A stretch of DNA of 62,636 nt from Streptomyces griseoaurantiacus (GTDB lineage Bacteria > Actinomycetota > Actinomycetes > Streptomycetales > Streptomycetaceae). The number at the start of each line of letters is the position of its first letter. The stretch's first letter is position 1. Positions 24,650 to 32,515 of the stretch are shown one piece after another. Under the pieces are notes generated by a model. That model was not told the origin of the DNA, searched no databases, and worked only from the letters and a program-made list of their open reading frames with translations. Made by a program: the position numbers and the translations under genes. Where the stretch lies: the NCBI GenBank assembly GCA_014656015.1, contig BNBP01000041.1, positions 1 through 62,636 of the forward strand, in the 5' to 3' direction.

Positions 24650-26047
24650 ATGGGCGGCATCGACGACGCTGCTGTCGGCAGCCTGCGGGAGGCTTTGAGA
24701 GGAGCGGTGATCACACCGTCGGACGCGGGCTACGACGAGGCCCGCAGCATCTACAACGCGATGATCGACCGTCGGCCCGCCGTGTTCGCGCAGTGCGTGG
24801 ACGCGGCGGACGTACGGACGGCGATCTCCTTCGCCCAGGACACCGGCGTCGAACTGGCGGTGCGCGGCGGCGGTCACAGCGGTCCGGGCCTGTGCCTGGT
24901 CGACGGGGGACTGGTGCTCGACCTGTCGCCGATGCGCTGGGTCAGGGTCGACCCCGAGGCGGGAACCGTCCAGGTCGGGGGCGGCAGCGTGCTCGGTGAC
25001 GTCGACCACGCCACGCATGCCTTCGGACGGGCGGTGCCCGCCGGGATCCAGTCGACCACGGGTATCGGCGGCCTCACCCTCGGAGGCGGGCACGGCCACC
25101 TGACACGCAAGTACGGTCTGACGATCGACAGTCTGGTGTCGGCCGACGTCGTGCTCGCCGACGGCAGATGTGTCACCGCCTCGGCGGACAACCACCCCGA
25201 CCTGTTCTGGGCGTTGCGGGGTGGCGGCGGCAACTTCGGCGTGGTGACGTCGTTCACCTTCGAGTCGCACCCCGTGCACACGGTCGGGGTCGCCGTGACG
25301 GTGTGGCCGGTGGACCGCACCCCCGAGGTACTGCGCTGGTACCGGGAATTCCTGCCCGCCGCCCCGGAGGATCTCAGCGGTTTCTTCGCGGTGCTGGTCG
25401 TACCGCCCGCCCCGCCCTTCCCCGAGCCGCTCCACGGGCAGAAGGTGTGCGCGGTGGTGTGGTGCTACACGGGTGACCTCGAAGCCGGCCGGCTGGAACA
25501 GGTACTCGCAGTGGTGAACGAACCGGCGCCGCCCGCCTTCCACTTCACGAGCCCCATGCCGTACCCCGCGCTCCAGTCGATGTTCGACGCGCTGATCCCC
25601 AAGGGGCTGCAGTGGTACTGGCGCGGGGCCTTCTTCGACACGATCCCCGACGCCGCCGTCGACGTGCACCACAGGTTCGGGGAGAGCATCCCCACCAACC
25701 TGTCGACCATGCACCTGTATCCGGTGGACGGGGCGGCTCACCGGGTCGGCGCCGACGACACGGCGTGGGCCTACCGCGACGCCGTCTGGTCCGCGGTGAT
25801 CGGCGGGATCGACCCGGACCCCGCCAACGCCGACGTGATCCGGCAGTGGTGCGTCGACTACTCGACCGCCCTGCAGCCGCACTCCATGGGCGGCTCCTAC
25901 GTCAACTTCATCGGCGCGCAGGAGAGCGCCGACCGCGTCCGGACCACCTACCGGGGGCACTTCGACCGGCTCGCCTCGGTCAAGCGCGCCTACGACCCGG
26001 ACAACCTGTTCCACGCCAACCAGAACATCCCGCCCGCCGCGGCCTGA
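24650..26047 (+). CDS. FAD-linked oxidase, berberine-bridge-enzyme type
   Basis: A 465-residue flavoprotein of the PCMH/BBE family. The FAD-binding motif VRGGGHSGPG supplies His76 for 8-alpha-N-histidyl FAD; the second covalent anchor, a Cys in the following GGG region, is replaced (GGLTLGGGHGHLTRKYGL), so FAD is probably held by a single covalent bond. The C-terminal BBE motif YDPDNLFHANQNI is complete. Oxidises alcohols, sugars or alkaloid-type substrates with oxygen. AAAAGGGG precedes the ATG. Its stop codon sits inside a hairpin shared with the convergent SigJ gene. Confidence 0.93.
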   Translation: MGGIDDAAVGSLREALRGAVITPSDAGYDEARSIYNAMIDRRPAVFAQCVDAADVRTAISFAQDTGVELAVRGGGHSGPGLCLVDGGLVLDLSPMRWVRVDPEAGTVQVGGGSVLGDVDHATHAFGRAVPAGIQSTTGIGGLTLGGGHGHLTRKYGLTIDSLVSADVVLADGRCVTASADNHPDLFWALRGGGGNFGVVTSFTFESHPVHTVGVAVTVWPVDRTPEVLRWYREFLPAAPEDLSGFFAVLVVPPAPPFPEPLHGQKVCAVVWCYTGDLEAGRLEQVLAVVNEPAPPAFHFTSPMPYPALQSMFDALIPKGLQWYWRGAFFDTIPDAAVDVHHRFGESIPTNLSTMHLYPVDGAAHRVGADDTAWAYRDAVWSAVIGGIDPDPANADVIRQWCVDYSTALQPHSMGGSYVNFIGAQESADRVRTTYRGHFDRLASVKRAYDPDNLFHANQNIPPAAA

Positions 26048-26063
26048 GGGCGACGCCCTCAGG
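26043..26063. terminator. Bidirectional hairpin containing two stop codons
   Basis: CCTGAGGGC-GAC-GCCCTCAGG, a perfect 9-bp stem with a 3-nt loop. The left arm contains the TGA of the FAD oxidase gene and the right arm the stop of the convergent SigJ gene. The two genes are only 11 nt apart, so one element probably serves both. Confidence 0.7.
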
Positions 26064-27081
26064 AACCCTCTGCGAACGGGGGTGCGCCCCGGCCCCAGGG
26101 CACGAGCTTGTCCGGGTTGCGGACGACCCAGATCCGGGAGACCCGTCCGGCGGTGACCTCGAACGAGGCCACCGTCAGGACGGTGCCGGCGCGGAGGGCC
26201 ACCAGGCCGGGCATGCCATTGACGGACCGCTCCAGGAGTACGAGCCCGGGCGCCCGGTCGGCCATCGCGACCATGTACTGGGCGATGCGTGTGCCGCCCT
26301 CGACCGGGCGGAGGGCCGCGCCCCTGTTGCCGCCGCCGTCGGCGGTCATCACCGCCTCCGGGTCGAGGAGGCCGACGAGCGCCGCGATGTCCTTCGTCTC
26401 CCACGCCTCCTTCACACGGCGCACCGCCTCGGCCTGCCCGCCGCCCGCCGCCCTCGCGGGAGGCGCGCCGTCCACGCGGCGCCGGGCGGAGGCCGCCAGT
26501 TGCTTGCACGCCCCCGGGGTGCGGCCCAGCACGCCGGCGATCTCGGCGAAGGGGTACCGGAAGACGTCGTGCAGCACGAACGCCACCCGCTCCGCGGGGG
26601 TCATCGTCTCCAGGACGACGAGGAAGGCCATGGTCACCGACTCGTCGAGGACGATCTGGTCGGCGGGATCGACCGGCAGCGCGGCGCCGGTACCGGTGCC
26701 TGCGGCGACGGCGGAACCCGCCCCTCCGACGCCACCGGCGGGAGCAACGCCGAGGCCGCGCACCCGGCCGCCGCCGTGCCCACCTCCCCACTCCCCCGGA
26801 TCGGGCAGCGGGTCCGGCAGCCACGCGCCGACGTAGCGTTCCCGGCGTGAACGCGCCGAGCCGAGCACGTCCAGGCAGACGCGTCCGGTCACCGTCGTCA
26901 GCCAGGCACCCGGCGACACGATCTCCTCCCGTCGGACCGACGGCAGCGCGTACCACCGCGCGTACGCCTCCTGCACGGCGTCCTCGGCCTCGGCGAGCGA
27001 TCCGAGCAACCGGTAGGCGACGTTCAGCAGATGACGGCGCTCCCCCTCCACGCCCCCGGCGCCCGTCCCCACCACATCCAT
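26059..27081 (-). CDS. sigJ: ECF41-group RNA polymerase sigma factor (SigJ-like)
   Basis: Residues ~15-85 are sigma region 2 (LLNVAYRLLGSLAEAEDAVQ, YARWYALP), ~145-205 region 4 (MTPAERVAFVLHDVFRYPFA, EIAGVLGRTPGACKQL), and ~215-335 a SnoaL/NTF2-like C-terminal extension. The ECF41 hallmarks are visible: WLPDP in the linker, DGGGN (for DGGGR) and NPDKL near the C-terminus, which in characterised members controls sigma activity without an anti-sigma factor. The linker has an unusual Gly/Ala expansion of ~40 residues. ECF41 genes are usually linked to oxidoreductases; here the convergent FAD oxidase and the divergent membrane protein are candidates. Confidence 0.93.
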   Translation of the reverse strand: MDVVGTGAGGVEGERRHLLNVAYRLLGSLAEAEDAVQEAYARWYALPSVRREEIVSPGAWLTTVTGRVCLDVLGSARSRRERYVGAWLPDPLPDPGEWGGGHGGGRVRGLGVAPAGGVGGAGSAVAAGTGTGAALPVDPADQIVLDESVTMAFLVVLETMTPAERVAFVLHDVFRYPFAEIAGVLGRTPGACKQLAASARRRVDGAPPARAAGGGQAEAVRRVKEAWETKDIAALVGLLDPEAVMTADGGGNRGAALRPVEGGTRIAQYMVAMADRAPGLVLLERSVNGMPGLVALRAGTVLTVASFEVTAGRVSRIWVVRNPDKLVPWGRGAPPFAEGS

Positions 27082-27212
27082 GCCCCGTCCCCCGTCCCCC
27101 CGCCGCGTCCCGTCCCGCCACCGCGCCTTACCTTCCGGGGACCCGCGTCGTCGTGCTGGTGAGACCTTATCGATCGACGCGGCCCCCGGGGCCGCGGCAA
27201 AGGGGGCCCGAC

Positions 27213-27581
27213 ATGCTCACCCGAACCACGGAGCGGCGGCGGCACGACCTCTCGTTCCTGCGCCTGGCGATAGCGCTGCAGACCCTGACCATCTTCCTCC
27301 AGGCGGCCTCCGCCGGACTGCTGCTGACCTCGTCATACGGGGAGACGCTGCACAGCGCCGGCGCCCGCGTGATGTACGGGGCGTCGATGCTGTACGTCCT
27401 CGCGGCGGTCCTCGCGTGGAAGCCGGGCGGCGGCTCGCCCCGCCCCGTATGGCACGCCTGCGGCTTCCTCGCCCTCGCCTCGGCCCAGGTCGGCCTCGGC
27501 ATCGCGCACGTCCCCTCGGTCCATCTCCCGCTGGGCGTCCTGATGTTCGGCCTGAGCCTGCTGGCGCTGGCCCGCCGCTGA
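27213..27581 (+). CDS. Small four-helix membrane protein
   Basis: A 122-residue protein with four hydrophobic segments (around FLRLAIALQTLTIFLQAASA, MYGASMLYVLAAVLAW, VWHACGFLALASAQVGLGIA, LPLGVLMFGLSLLALA). A charged N-terminus TRTTERRRHD suggests an N-in topology. AAAGGGGG precedes ATG 27213 at good spacing. It is divergent from sigJ with 131 nt between, so it may be a SigJ target; no function is recognised. Confidence 0.72.
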   Translation: MLTRTTERRRHDLSFLRLAIALQTLTIFLQAASAGLLLTSSYGETLHSAGARVMYGASMLYVLAAVLAWKPGGGSPRPVWHACGFLALASAQVGLGIAHVPSVHLPLGVLMFGLSLLALARR

Positions 27582-27641
27582 CCGGCCCGGCGCCGAGCCC
27601 TCTCCGTAATTCGGTGGTGGCCGGGGCCGCGCCGCACGACC

Positions 27642-28211
27642 ATGACCGGCATGACTGACGAACCCGCACGATGGACCCGGGCGACCGTCTACCCCGACAT
27701 GTGGCTCGACCCCGCCGACGACCCCCGCAACCGCGAGGGCACCTCCCCAGACGGCGAACTCGCCACCCTGCAGGACTTCCTGGCCGATTACCGTCTGACC
27801 CTGCGGCTGAAATGCGAGGGCCTGGACCCGGAGCAGCTGGCCCGCCGGTCGGTGCCGCCGTCGACGATGTCCCTCCTCGGCCTGCTCCGCCATCTCGCCG
27901 AGGCGGAACGGGACTGGCGCAACTGGATCAGCGACGGCGCCCCGCTCCCGAAGCTGTACGGGGCGCGCGACGCGGACTTCGACGGGGCCGTCGCCGAACA
28001 GCGCGTGGTGGACGAGGCGTACGAGAACCTGGAACGCGAGCAGGCCGCGACCGACGCCGCCCTCGCCGCCCACCCGGACCTCGGTGAGCGACTGGGCAAG
28101 GACGCGATCTCGGTCCGCGAACTCCTGGTCCACCGCATCGAGGAATACGCCCGCCACTGCGGCCACGCCGACCTGCTGCGCGAGTGCGTCGACGGGAGGG
28201 TGGGGCAGTAA
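27642..28211 (+). CDS. DinB / DUF664-family protein
   Basis: A four-helix-bundle protein of the DinB-like superfamily, which includes mycothiol- and bacillithiol-dependent enzymes. The pattern LADYRLTLRLKCEGLDPEQL, then SLLGLLRHLAEAERDWRNW with the metal-binding His, and VRELLVHRIEEYARHCGHAD with two further His residues, gives the typical three-His metal site. 189 residues. ATG 27642 or 27651 may be the start; neither has a clear ribosome site. Likely thiol-dependent detoxification (inference). Confidence 0.87.
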   Translation: MTGMTDEPARWTRATVYPDMWLDPADDPRNREGTSPDGELATLQDFLADYRLTLRLKCEGLDPEQLARRSVPPSTMSLLGLLRHLAEAERDWRNWISDGAPLPKLYGARDADFDGAVAEQRVVDEAYENLEREQAATDAALAAHPDLGERLGKDAISVRELLVHRIEEYARHCGHADLLRECVDGRVGQ

Positions 28212-28298
28212 CGGGGACCGTCGCGCTGCCGCTGCCCGCGCTGCCACTGCCGCTGCCGCGGGCGCGGCATCCGGGCCGCCTGCGCCCCCGAGGCCCCT

Positions 28299-28781
28299 TC
28301 AGCTCCCGGGGCGCAGCGCGCTCCGCTGCCGCAGCCCGCCCTCCTCGTCCATGTCGTCCAGGACGGCGGGCAGGCCGACCGTCAGCATCTTGCGGCGGAC
28401 GCGGCCGAGGACCTGGGACATGATCAGGCCGCCCGGGCCCGTGAAGCCGGTGTGGTCGTAGGTGAAGCGGGTGCCGCCGGTGTGCGGTTCGACGTAGTAG
28501 GTGACCTCGGTGGTCTCGCCGCCGCCGTGGTCGGTCCAGGAGTAGCGCAGCAGGCGGGGGGCGTCGGACTCCCGTACGACGCAGTCGACGATGCCGCTCC
28601 AGCCGGGCCTGGGCCTCGCGATGAACTGGAACTCGGTGCCGACCGCCGTGGCGAAGCCCTCGGGGCGGGCGCCTGCGCCGGTCGCCGTCCACAGGGGGAT
28701 CAGGTCGGGGTCGGTCACCGCCCGCCAGACCTTGGCGGGGGCGTGCGGATAGTCGCGGACGATGTGGATGGAACTGCTCAT
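28299..28781 (-). CDS. SRPBCC (AHSA1/polyketide cyclase-like) protein
   Basis: A 160-residue START-like ligand-binding barrel. The start MSSSIHIVRDYPHAPAKVWR with PDLIPLWTATGAG, and the segment RPGWSGIVDCVVRESDAPRL then EVTYYVEPHTGGTRFTYDHT, match AHSA1-type SRPBCC proteins. Function is unassigned. It is divergent from a TetR gene with two AT-rich palindromic operators in the 95-nt gap, so it is the likely target of that repressor. Confidence 0.87.
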   Translation of the reverse strand: MSSSIHIVRDYPHAPAKVWRAVTDPDLIPLWTATGAGARPEGFATAVGTEFQFIARPRPGWSGIVDCVVRESDAPRLLRYSWTDHGGGETTEVTYYVEPHTGGTRFTYDHTGFTGPGGLIMSQVLGRVRRKMLTVGLPAVLDDMDEEGGLRQRSALRPGS

Positions 28782-28804
28782 GGTGCTCCCTCGGCAGGGG
28801 ACTG

Positions 28805-28848
28805 AGTGACGTAGATTCAGTCACTAGAAAATTACAGTAACAGTAATT
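28805..28848. promoter_or_regulatory. Two palindromic operators between SRPBCC and TetR genes
   Basis: AGTGAC-N9-GTCACT (28805-28825) and AATTACAGTAACAGTAATT (28830-28848). The second reads AATTACWGTWACWGTAATT on both strands, a near-perfect 19-bp palindrome, and stands out as very AT-rich in this GC-rich DNA. It is 29 nt before the TetR start, as expected for autoregulation. Confidence 0.75.
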
Positions 28849-28876
28849 ATCTCGTGGCCGTACTACTCTGTCCCCC

Positions 28877-29749
28877 ATGACCACCGTGGACTGGAGCGCC
28901 TGGCGGCGTCAGGAGCCGGCGCCCGGCGCCGAGGGCCTGCGGGAGCGGAAGAAGCGGCTGCTGCGGCAGCGGCTCTCCGACACCGCGACCGAGATGTTCC
29001 TGGAACGCGGCTTCGACGCCGTCCGGGTGTCGGAGATCGCCCGCGCCTGCGACGTGTCCGAGAAGACGGTCTTCAACCACTTCCCCACCAAGGAGTCGTT
29101 GATCCTGGACCGGGGGGAGGCCACGAGCGCCGCGCTGCGCGCCGGACTGGCCGAGACGGACCGCTCCCCCGTCGAGGCGACGCTGGAGATCCTCGCCGAG
29201 GAACTGCGCACCCTGACCTCCTGGCTCGCCGCCCAGGACGATCCCCGTGACGCCGCCGCCCGGATCGGGCGGTTCGGCGCGCTGACCAGGTCAACGCCCT
29301 CGCTGCGGGCCTACCACCTGGACATGACCGAGCGCCTCGTCGCCGTCGCAGCGGAGGCACTCGCCCGGCGCGGTGAGGGAGCGAGGACGGAGGACGGGGA
29401 CGACCGGCCGGGCGGCCCCCCGCCCGGCCCCGCCGGCGGCCCCGAGGTGCAGATCGCGGCGATCGCCCTGGTCGGACTGTGGTCCGTGCAGTACCGCAGC
29501 CTGGCGCGGCATCTCGCCGAGGGCACCTGCGCCCCGGACCGGCTCCACGAGGCGGTCACCACCGACGTCCGCCGCGCGGCCGCTCTCCTCGCCCGCGGCA
29601 TCGACACGGGCATCGACACGAGCGTCGCCGGCGGCACCGACACCGGCACCACCTCCGGCAGCGAGACCGGCCTGGCCACCCCCGCCGGAACCGGCCGTAC
29701 GAGCCCGCGCACACCCGTACACCCCACCGTCCAAAACATGCCAAGATGA
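28877..29749 (+). CDS. TetR-family regulator with low-complexity tail
   Basis: A 290-residue repressor, longer than usual. The HTH occupies residues ~28-75: SDTATEMFLERGFDAVRVSE, IARACDVSEKTVFNHFPTKE. The ligand domain runs to ~235 and the last ~50 residues are Thr/Gly/Asp-rich (IDTGIDTSVAGGTDTGTTSG), probably disordered. Divergent from the SRPBCC gene with two operators between them, so self- and neighbour repression is expected. Confidence 0.9.
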   Translation: MTTVDWSAWRRQEPAPGAEGLRERKKRLLRQRLSDTATEMFLERGFDAVRVSEIARACDVSEKTVFNHFPTKESLILDRGEATSAALRAGLAETDRSPVEATLEILAEELRTLTSWLAAQDDPRDAAARIGRFGALTRSTPSLRAYHLDMTERLVAVAAEALARRGEGARTEDGDDRPGGPPPGPAGGPEVQIAAIALVGLWSVQYRSLARHLAEGTCAPDRLHEAVTTDVRRAAALLARGIDTGIDTSVAGGTDTGTTSGSETGLATPAGTGRTSPRTPVHPTVQNMPR

Positions 29750-29817
29750 TGTTCTGACAGTCACTCACCACCCTTCGCGCGGCGGTGGGCTGCGAGTCCA
29801 GGACGGAGCCAGCCAGC

Positions 29818-30672
29818 ATGACCTCCCCGACCTCCCCCAGCACCGACGGCACTCCCGGCAGCGGCGGTACCGGTGCCGACGGCGCCCCCTCGTACACGAT
29901 CGACACGAGCAAGCCGCACCCCGCCCGGATGTACGACTACTTCCTCGGCGGCAAGGACAACTACGAGGTCGACCAGGAGGCCGCCGAGCAGTTCATGAAG
30001 GCGGCGCCGGAGGTGCGGGACGGGGTGCGGGCCAACCGGTACTTCATGCACCGCGCCGTACGGCACGTCGTCGCCGAGGGCGGGGTGCGGCAGATCCTCG
30101 ACATCGGCACCGGGCTGCCCACCGAACCCAATGTGCACCAGATCGCACGGGCCGTCGCACCCGAGACCCGCGTCGCCTACGTCGACAACGACCCGATCGT
30201 CAGCGCGCACTCCCGGGCCCTCATGGACCAGGACGACACCTCCGTCGTCCTCGCCGACCTGCGCGATCCGCGCGGCGTCCTCGACCACCCCGAGGTCCGC
30301 CGGGTCATCGACTTCGACCGGCCGGTGGCGGTGCTGCTCGTCGCCATCGTGCACTTCCTGTCCGAGGCGCAGGACCCGGACGGCATCGTCGCGACGCTCC
30401 GCGACGCGCTGCCCACCGGCTCCTACCTGGTGCTGTCGCACGCCACCGGTGACCTCCACGAGGACCACCGCGAGGACGCCGCGGCCATCTACCGCCGGGC
30501 CACCGCGAGCATGAACCTCCGCCCCCACTCCCGGATCCTGGACTTCTTCGGCGACTTCACCCTCGTGGAGCCCGGTCTCGTCACGGTCCCGGACTGGCGC
30601 CCCGACAAGCCGGCGAAGGACGGCGCGCCGCCCATCGGCATCTACGGCGGAGTCGCCCGCAAGAACGGCTGA
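29818..30672 (+). CDS. SAM-dependent methyltransferase, Methyltransf_19 (DUF574) family
   Basis: A 284-residue paralogue of the enzyme at 23586. It carries the same signature RMYDYFLGGKDNYEVDQEAA, the SAM motif ILDIGTGLPTEPNVHQIA, and the acidic VAYVDNDPIVSAHSRALM. The first ~30 residues are Ser/Gly/Thr-rich. GGAG lies 7 nt before ATG 29818. Substrate unknown. Immediately downstream lies a HAD-phosphatase remnant. Confidence 0.9.
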   Translation: MTSPTSPSTDGTPGSGGTGADGAPSYTIDTSKPHPARMYDYFLGGKDNYEVDQEAAEQFMKAAPEVRDGVRANRYFMHRAVRHVVAEGGVRQILDIGTGLPTEPNVHQIARAVAPETRVAYVDNDPIVSAHSRALMDQDDTSVVLADLRDPRGVLDHPEVRRVIDFDRPVAVLLVAIVHFLSEAQDPDGIVATLRDALPTGSYLVLSHATGDLHEDHREDAAAIYRRATASMNLRPHSRILDFFGDFTLVEPGLVTVPDWRPDKPAKDGAPPIGIYGGVARKNG

Positions 30673-30688
30673 CCGGACGCGGGCGGGA

Positions 30689-30826
30689 GTCGCCGCCCAG
30701 CGGTGCCTGTTCGTCGACGACCGCGAGGAGAACGTCGAGGCGGCCGTCGCGTTCGGGATGACCGGCGTGCACTGTCGGGAGCCCGCCGATCTGCGGACGG
30801 TGCTGGACCTGCTCCCCGAGGGCTGA
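30689..30826 (+). pseudogene. C-terminal remnant of a HAD-family hydrolase
   Basis: About 45 codons without a start encode CLFVDDREENVEAAVAFGMT followed by GVHCREPADLRTVLDLLPEG and a stop. This is the conserved motif IV (VDDxxxN) and C-terminus of a haloacid-dehalogenase-like phosphatase; the N-terminal ~150 residues with the nucleophilic Asp are absent. It begins 17 nt after the methyltransferase stop, so a deletion probably joined the two. The remaining ~190 nt up to the protease gene hold only a 17-bp duplication. Confidence 0.7.
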
Positions 30827-31003
30827 GTACGTGCCCGTCTCGAGGGGCGGTGGCGGGGCACAGCCCGTGCGACGAGCGGATGACGCCCTTTCCCCCGGGG
30901 ATTCGGCGAGGTCGGGCGGAACGCCCTCCGTCACGGCCGTCAGGTGGTCGTGGCGGAGGGCGCGGTCCTCACTTCGCCGCCGGTGCGGCCGTCGCCGCCG
31001 CCG

Positions 31004-31037
31004 TCAGGCGGTGTGGAGCCTCAGGCGGTGTGGAGCC
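31004..31037. repeat. 17-bp duplication at the protease 3' end
   Basis: Two perfect copies (31004-31020 and 31021-31037) covering the last codons and stop of the protease gene, so the second copy is coding and the first is a downstream echo. Looks like replication slippage. Confidence 0.7.
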
Positions 31038-32226
31038 TCAGGCCGTACCGGTTGAGCACCTCGTTGATCGGCTGGAACCACGTCTCGCCGCCCGAGCCGC
31101 AGTTGCCCCAGCCGCCGGAGGTCGTGCCCTGGGCCTGGTCGCCGCTGATGAACGAGCCGCCGGAGTCGCCGGGTTCGGCGCAGGCGTTGGTCTTGGTCAT
31201 CTGGTGCACCGCGCCCTGGCTGTAGTTGACGGTCTCGTTCTTCGCGAGGACCGTCCCGCAGTGCCAGTGGGACGTGGAACCGGAGCGGCATATCGACGCC
31301 CCGACCGGTGCCTCGCCCGAACCCCGCACGAGCTGGTCGGAGACGGTGCCCCAGCCGAGGACGACGGGCACGGTCCACCAGCCGCTGCCGACGTTGACCC
31401 ACGCGTAGTCGTTGTCGGGGAACGAGGAGCCCTGGAAGTTGCCGATGTAGGAGCCGTCCCAGCCGCTGACGCTCATGCCGGGCGTGCCGCAGTGCCCGGC
31501 GGTGATGAACCCTCCCTGGACCGAGAAGCCGATGGAACAGCGGACGTTGCCCGTGTAGTACGGGTCGCCGCCGACGGTTCCGGCGGCGAGCGTACGGGGC
31601 TGGTGGGAGGTCTTCTCGACGTTCACGGGGCCGGCCTCGCGGGCGCGGGACAGGAACTTCGCGACATCGTTGTCGCTCTTGTGTGCGTCGACGACGGTGA
31701 CGGTGACCGTGCTGGACTTCGGGTCGACGTGCCAGCCGGCGACGCCGCCGGGCGCGTCCATCGCGTTCAGCTTGGTCATGGTCGCGTCGAGCGTGCGCTC
31801 GGTGTGGGCGACGCGGGTGACGCGGGCGCCGGTGGCCTCGACGGCGGCGCGGTGGTTGTCGTCGGCGAGGCCGACCACGAGCGTGCCGCGCGCGGCGTCG
31901 AACCACGAGCCGCCGTAGGAGGAACCGGCCGCCTTGCGGGCGGCCCTCTCGACCGTGCGCGCCGAGGTCTCGGCGGCGAGGCGGTCGGTGGCCTGCGCCT
32001 TCGTCAGGTGCAGGTCGCGCTGGAGGGCGTCGACCAGCGCGGGGGCGGCCGCCGAGGCCCTGGTCCCGGCGTGGGCGTCGGAGGAGGAGCCGGAAGAGCC
32101 GGAGGTGGCGGCCGAGGCCTGGCCGAGTCCCGCGGCGGCGGAGACGAGGAGGAGTGCCGCGGAGAGTCCGGCGGTGCGGAGGGTGGTCGAGCGGAGGCCT
32201 GCGGCGCGGAAGGTGGTGCGTCTCAT
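31021..32226 (-). CDS. Secreted streptogrisin-like serine protease (S1E)
   Basis: A chymotrypsin-fold exoprotease made as a 401-residue preproenzyme. A signal peptide (basic MRRTTFRAAGLRST, then LSAALLLVSAAAGLGQASAA) is followed by an alpha-lytic-type propeptide (~residues 60-210) and the mature domain. The catalytic triad is visible: His in FITAGHCG, Asp in DNDYAWVNVG, Ser in EPGDSGGSF. Paired Cys residues (CSIGF/AGHC, CRSG/HC, CAEPG/NCG) fit the three disulfides of streptogrisins. A 20-bp palindrome lies 70 nt upstream of the start. Confidence 0.95.
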   Translation of the reverse strand: MRRTTFRAAGLRSTTLRTAGLSAALLLVSAAAGLGQASAATSGSSGSSSDAHAGTRASAAAPALVDALQRDLHLTKAQATDRLAAETSARTVERAARKAAGSSYGGSWFDAARGTLVVGLADDNHRAAVEATGARVTRVAHTERTLDATMTKLNAMDAPGGVAGWHVDPKSSTVTVTVVDAHKSDNDVAKFLSRAREAGPVNVEKTSHQPRTLAAGTVGGDPYYTGNVRCSIGFSVQGGFITAGHCGTPGMSVSGWDGSYIGNFQGSSFPDNDYAWVNVGSGWWTVPVVLGWGTVSDQLVRGSGEAPVGASICRSGSTSHWHCGTVLAKNETVNYSQGAVHQMTKTNACAEPGDSGGSFISGDQAQGTTSGGWGNCGSGGETWFQPINEVLNRYGLRLHTA

Positions 32227-32295
32227 GGGGGGGGATGCCTTTCGTCGTCCGGTTGCTCTGTGGGGGTGGAGCGAGGTGGGGCGGACGAGAGCGCT

Positions 32296-32315
32296 CCCTG
32301 AGAGCGCTCTCAGGG
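32296..32315. promoter_or_regulatory. 20-bp perfect palindrome upstream of protease
   Basis: CCCTGAGAGCGCTCTCAGGG is self-complementary over all 20 bases. A half-copy GAGAGCGCTC lies just beside it (32287-32296). The GAGAGCGCTCTC core resembles LacI/CebR-type operators of streptomycetes (GGGAGCGCTCCC), implying nutrient control of the protease. Confidence 0.7.
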
Positions 32316-32403
32316 TGGTGCAGTGAGGAGAGTAACGGGGAAGTCAAGTCAGGTCCATGCCAACGACGGAGATTGGTACGGTCCTTTCCGTCGTTTATCC
32401 GCG

Positions 32404-32493
32404 CACCCCTGCGGGACCGTCCACCTCTGCGGGACGGTCCACCCCTGTGGGACCGTCCACCCCTGTGGGACCGTCCACCCCTGTAGAACCGTC
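32404..32493. repeat. Five 18-bp tandem repeats (minisatellite)
   Basis: Five contiguous 18-bp units of CACCCCTGTGGGACCGTC type (32404, 32422, 32440, 32458, 32476); the third and fourth are identical and the others differ at 1-4 positions. A degenerate sixth follows. It fills most of the gap between the protease promoter and the transporter 3' end. There is no spacer sequence, so it is not a CRISPR. Confidence 0.9.
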
Positions 32494-32515
32494 GCGCATC
32501 CCTGCGGAACCGCCC

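Noticed and set aside
31004..32347. A 447-codon minus-strand frame overlapping the protease gene
   Set aside because: Arg/Pro/His-rich composition and no family motif, whereas the other frame shows a signal peptide and a complete protease triad.
32404..32493. Possible CRISPR array
   Set aside because: The 18-bp units abut directly with no spacers, and no cas genes are in the window. The Cas4-like proteins at 47391 and 50134 are not accompanied by Cas1 or Cas2.
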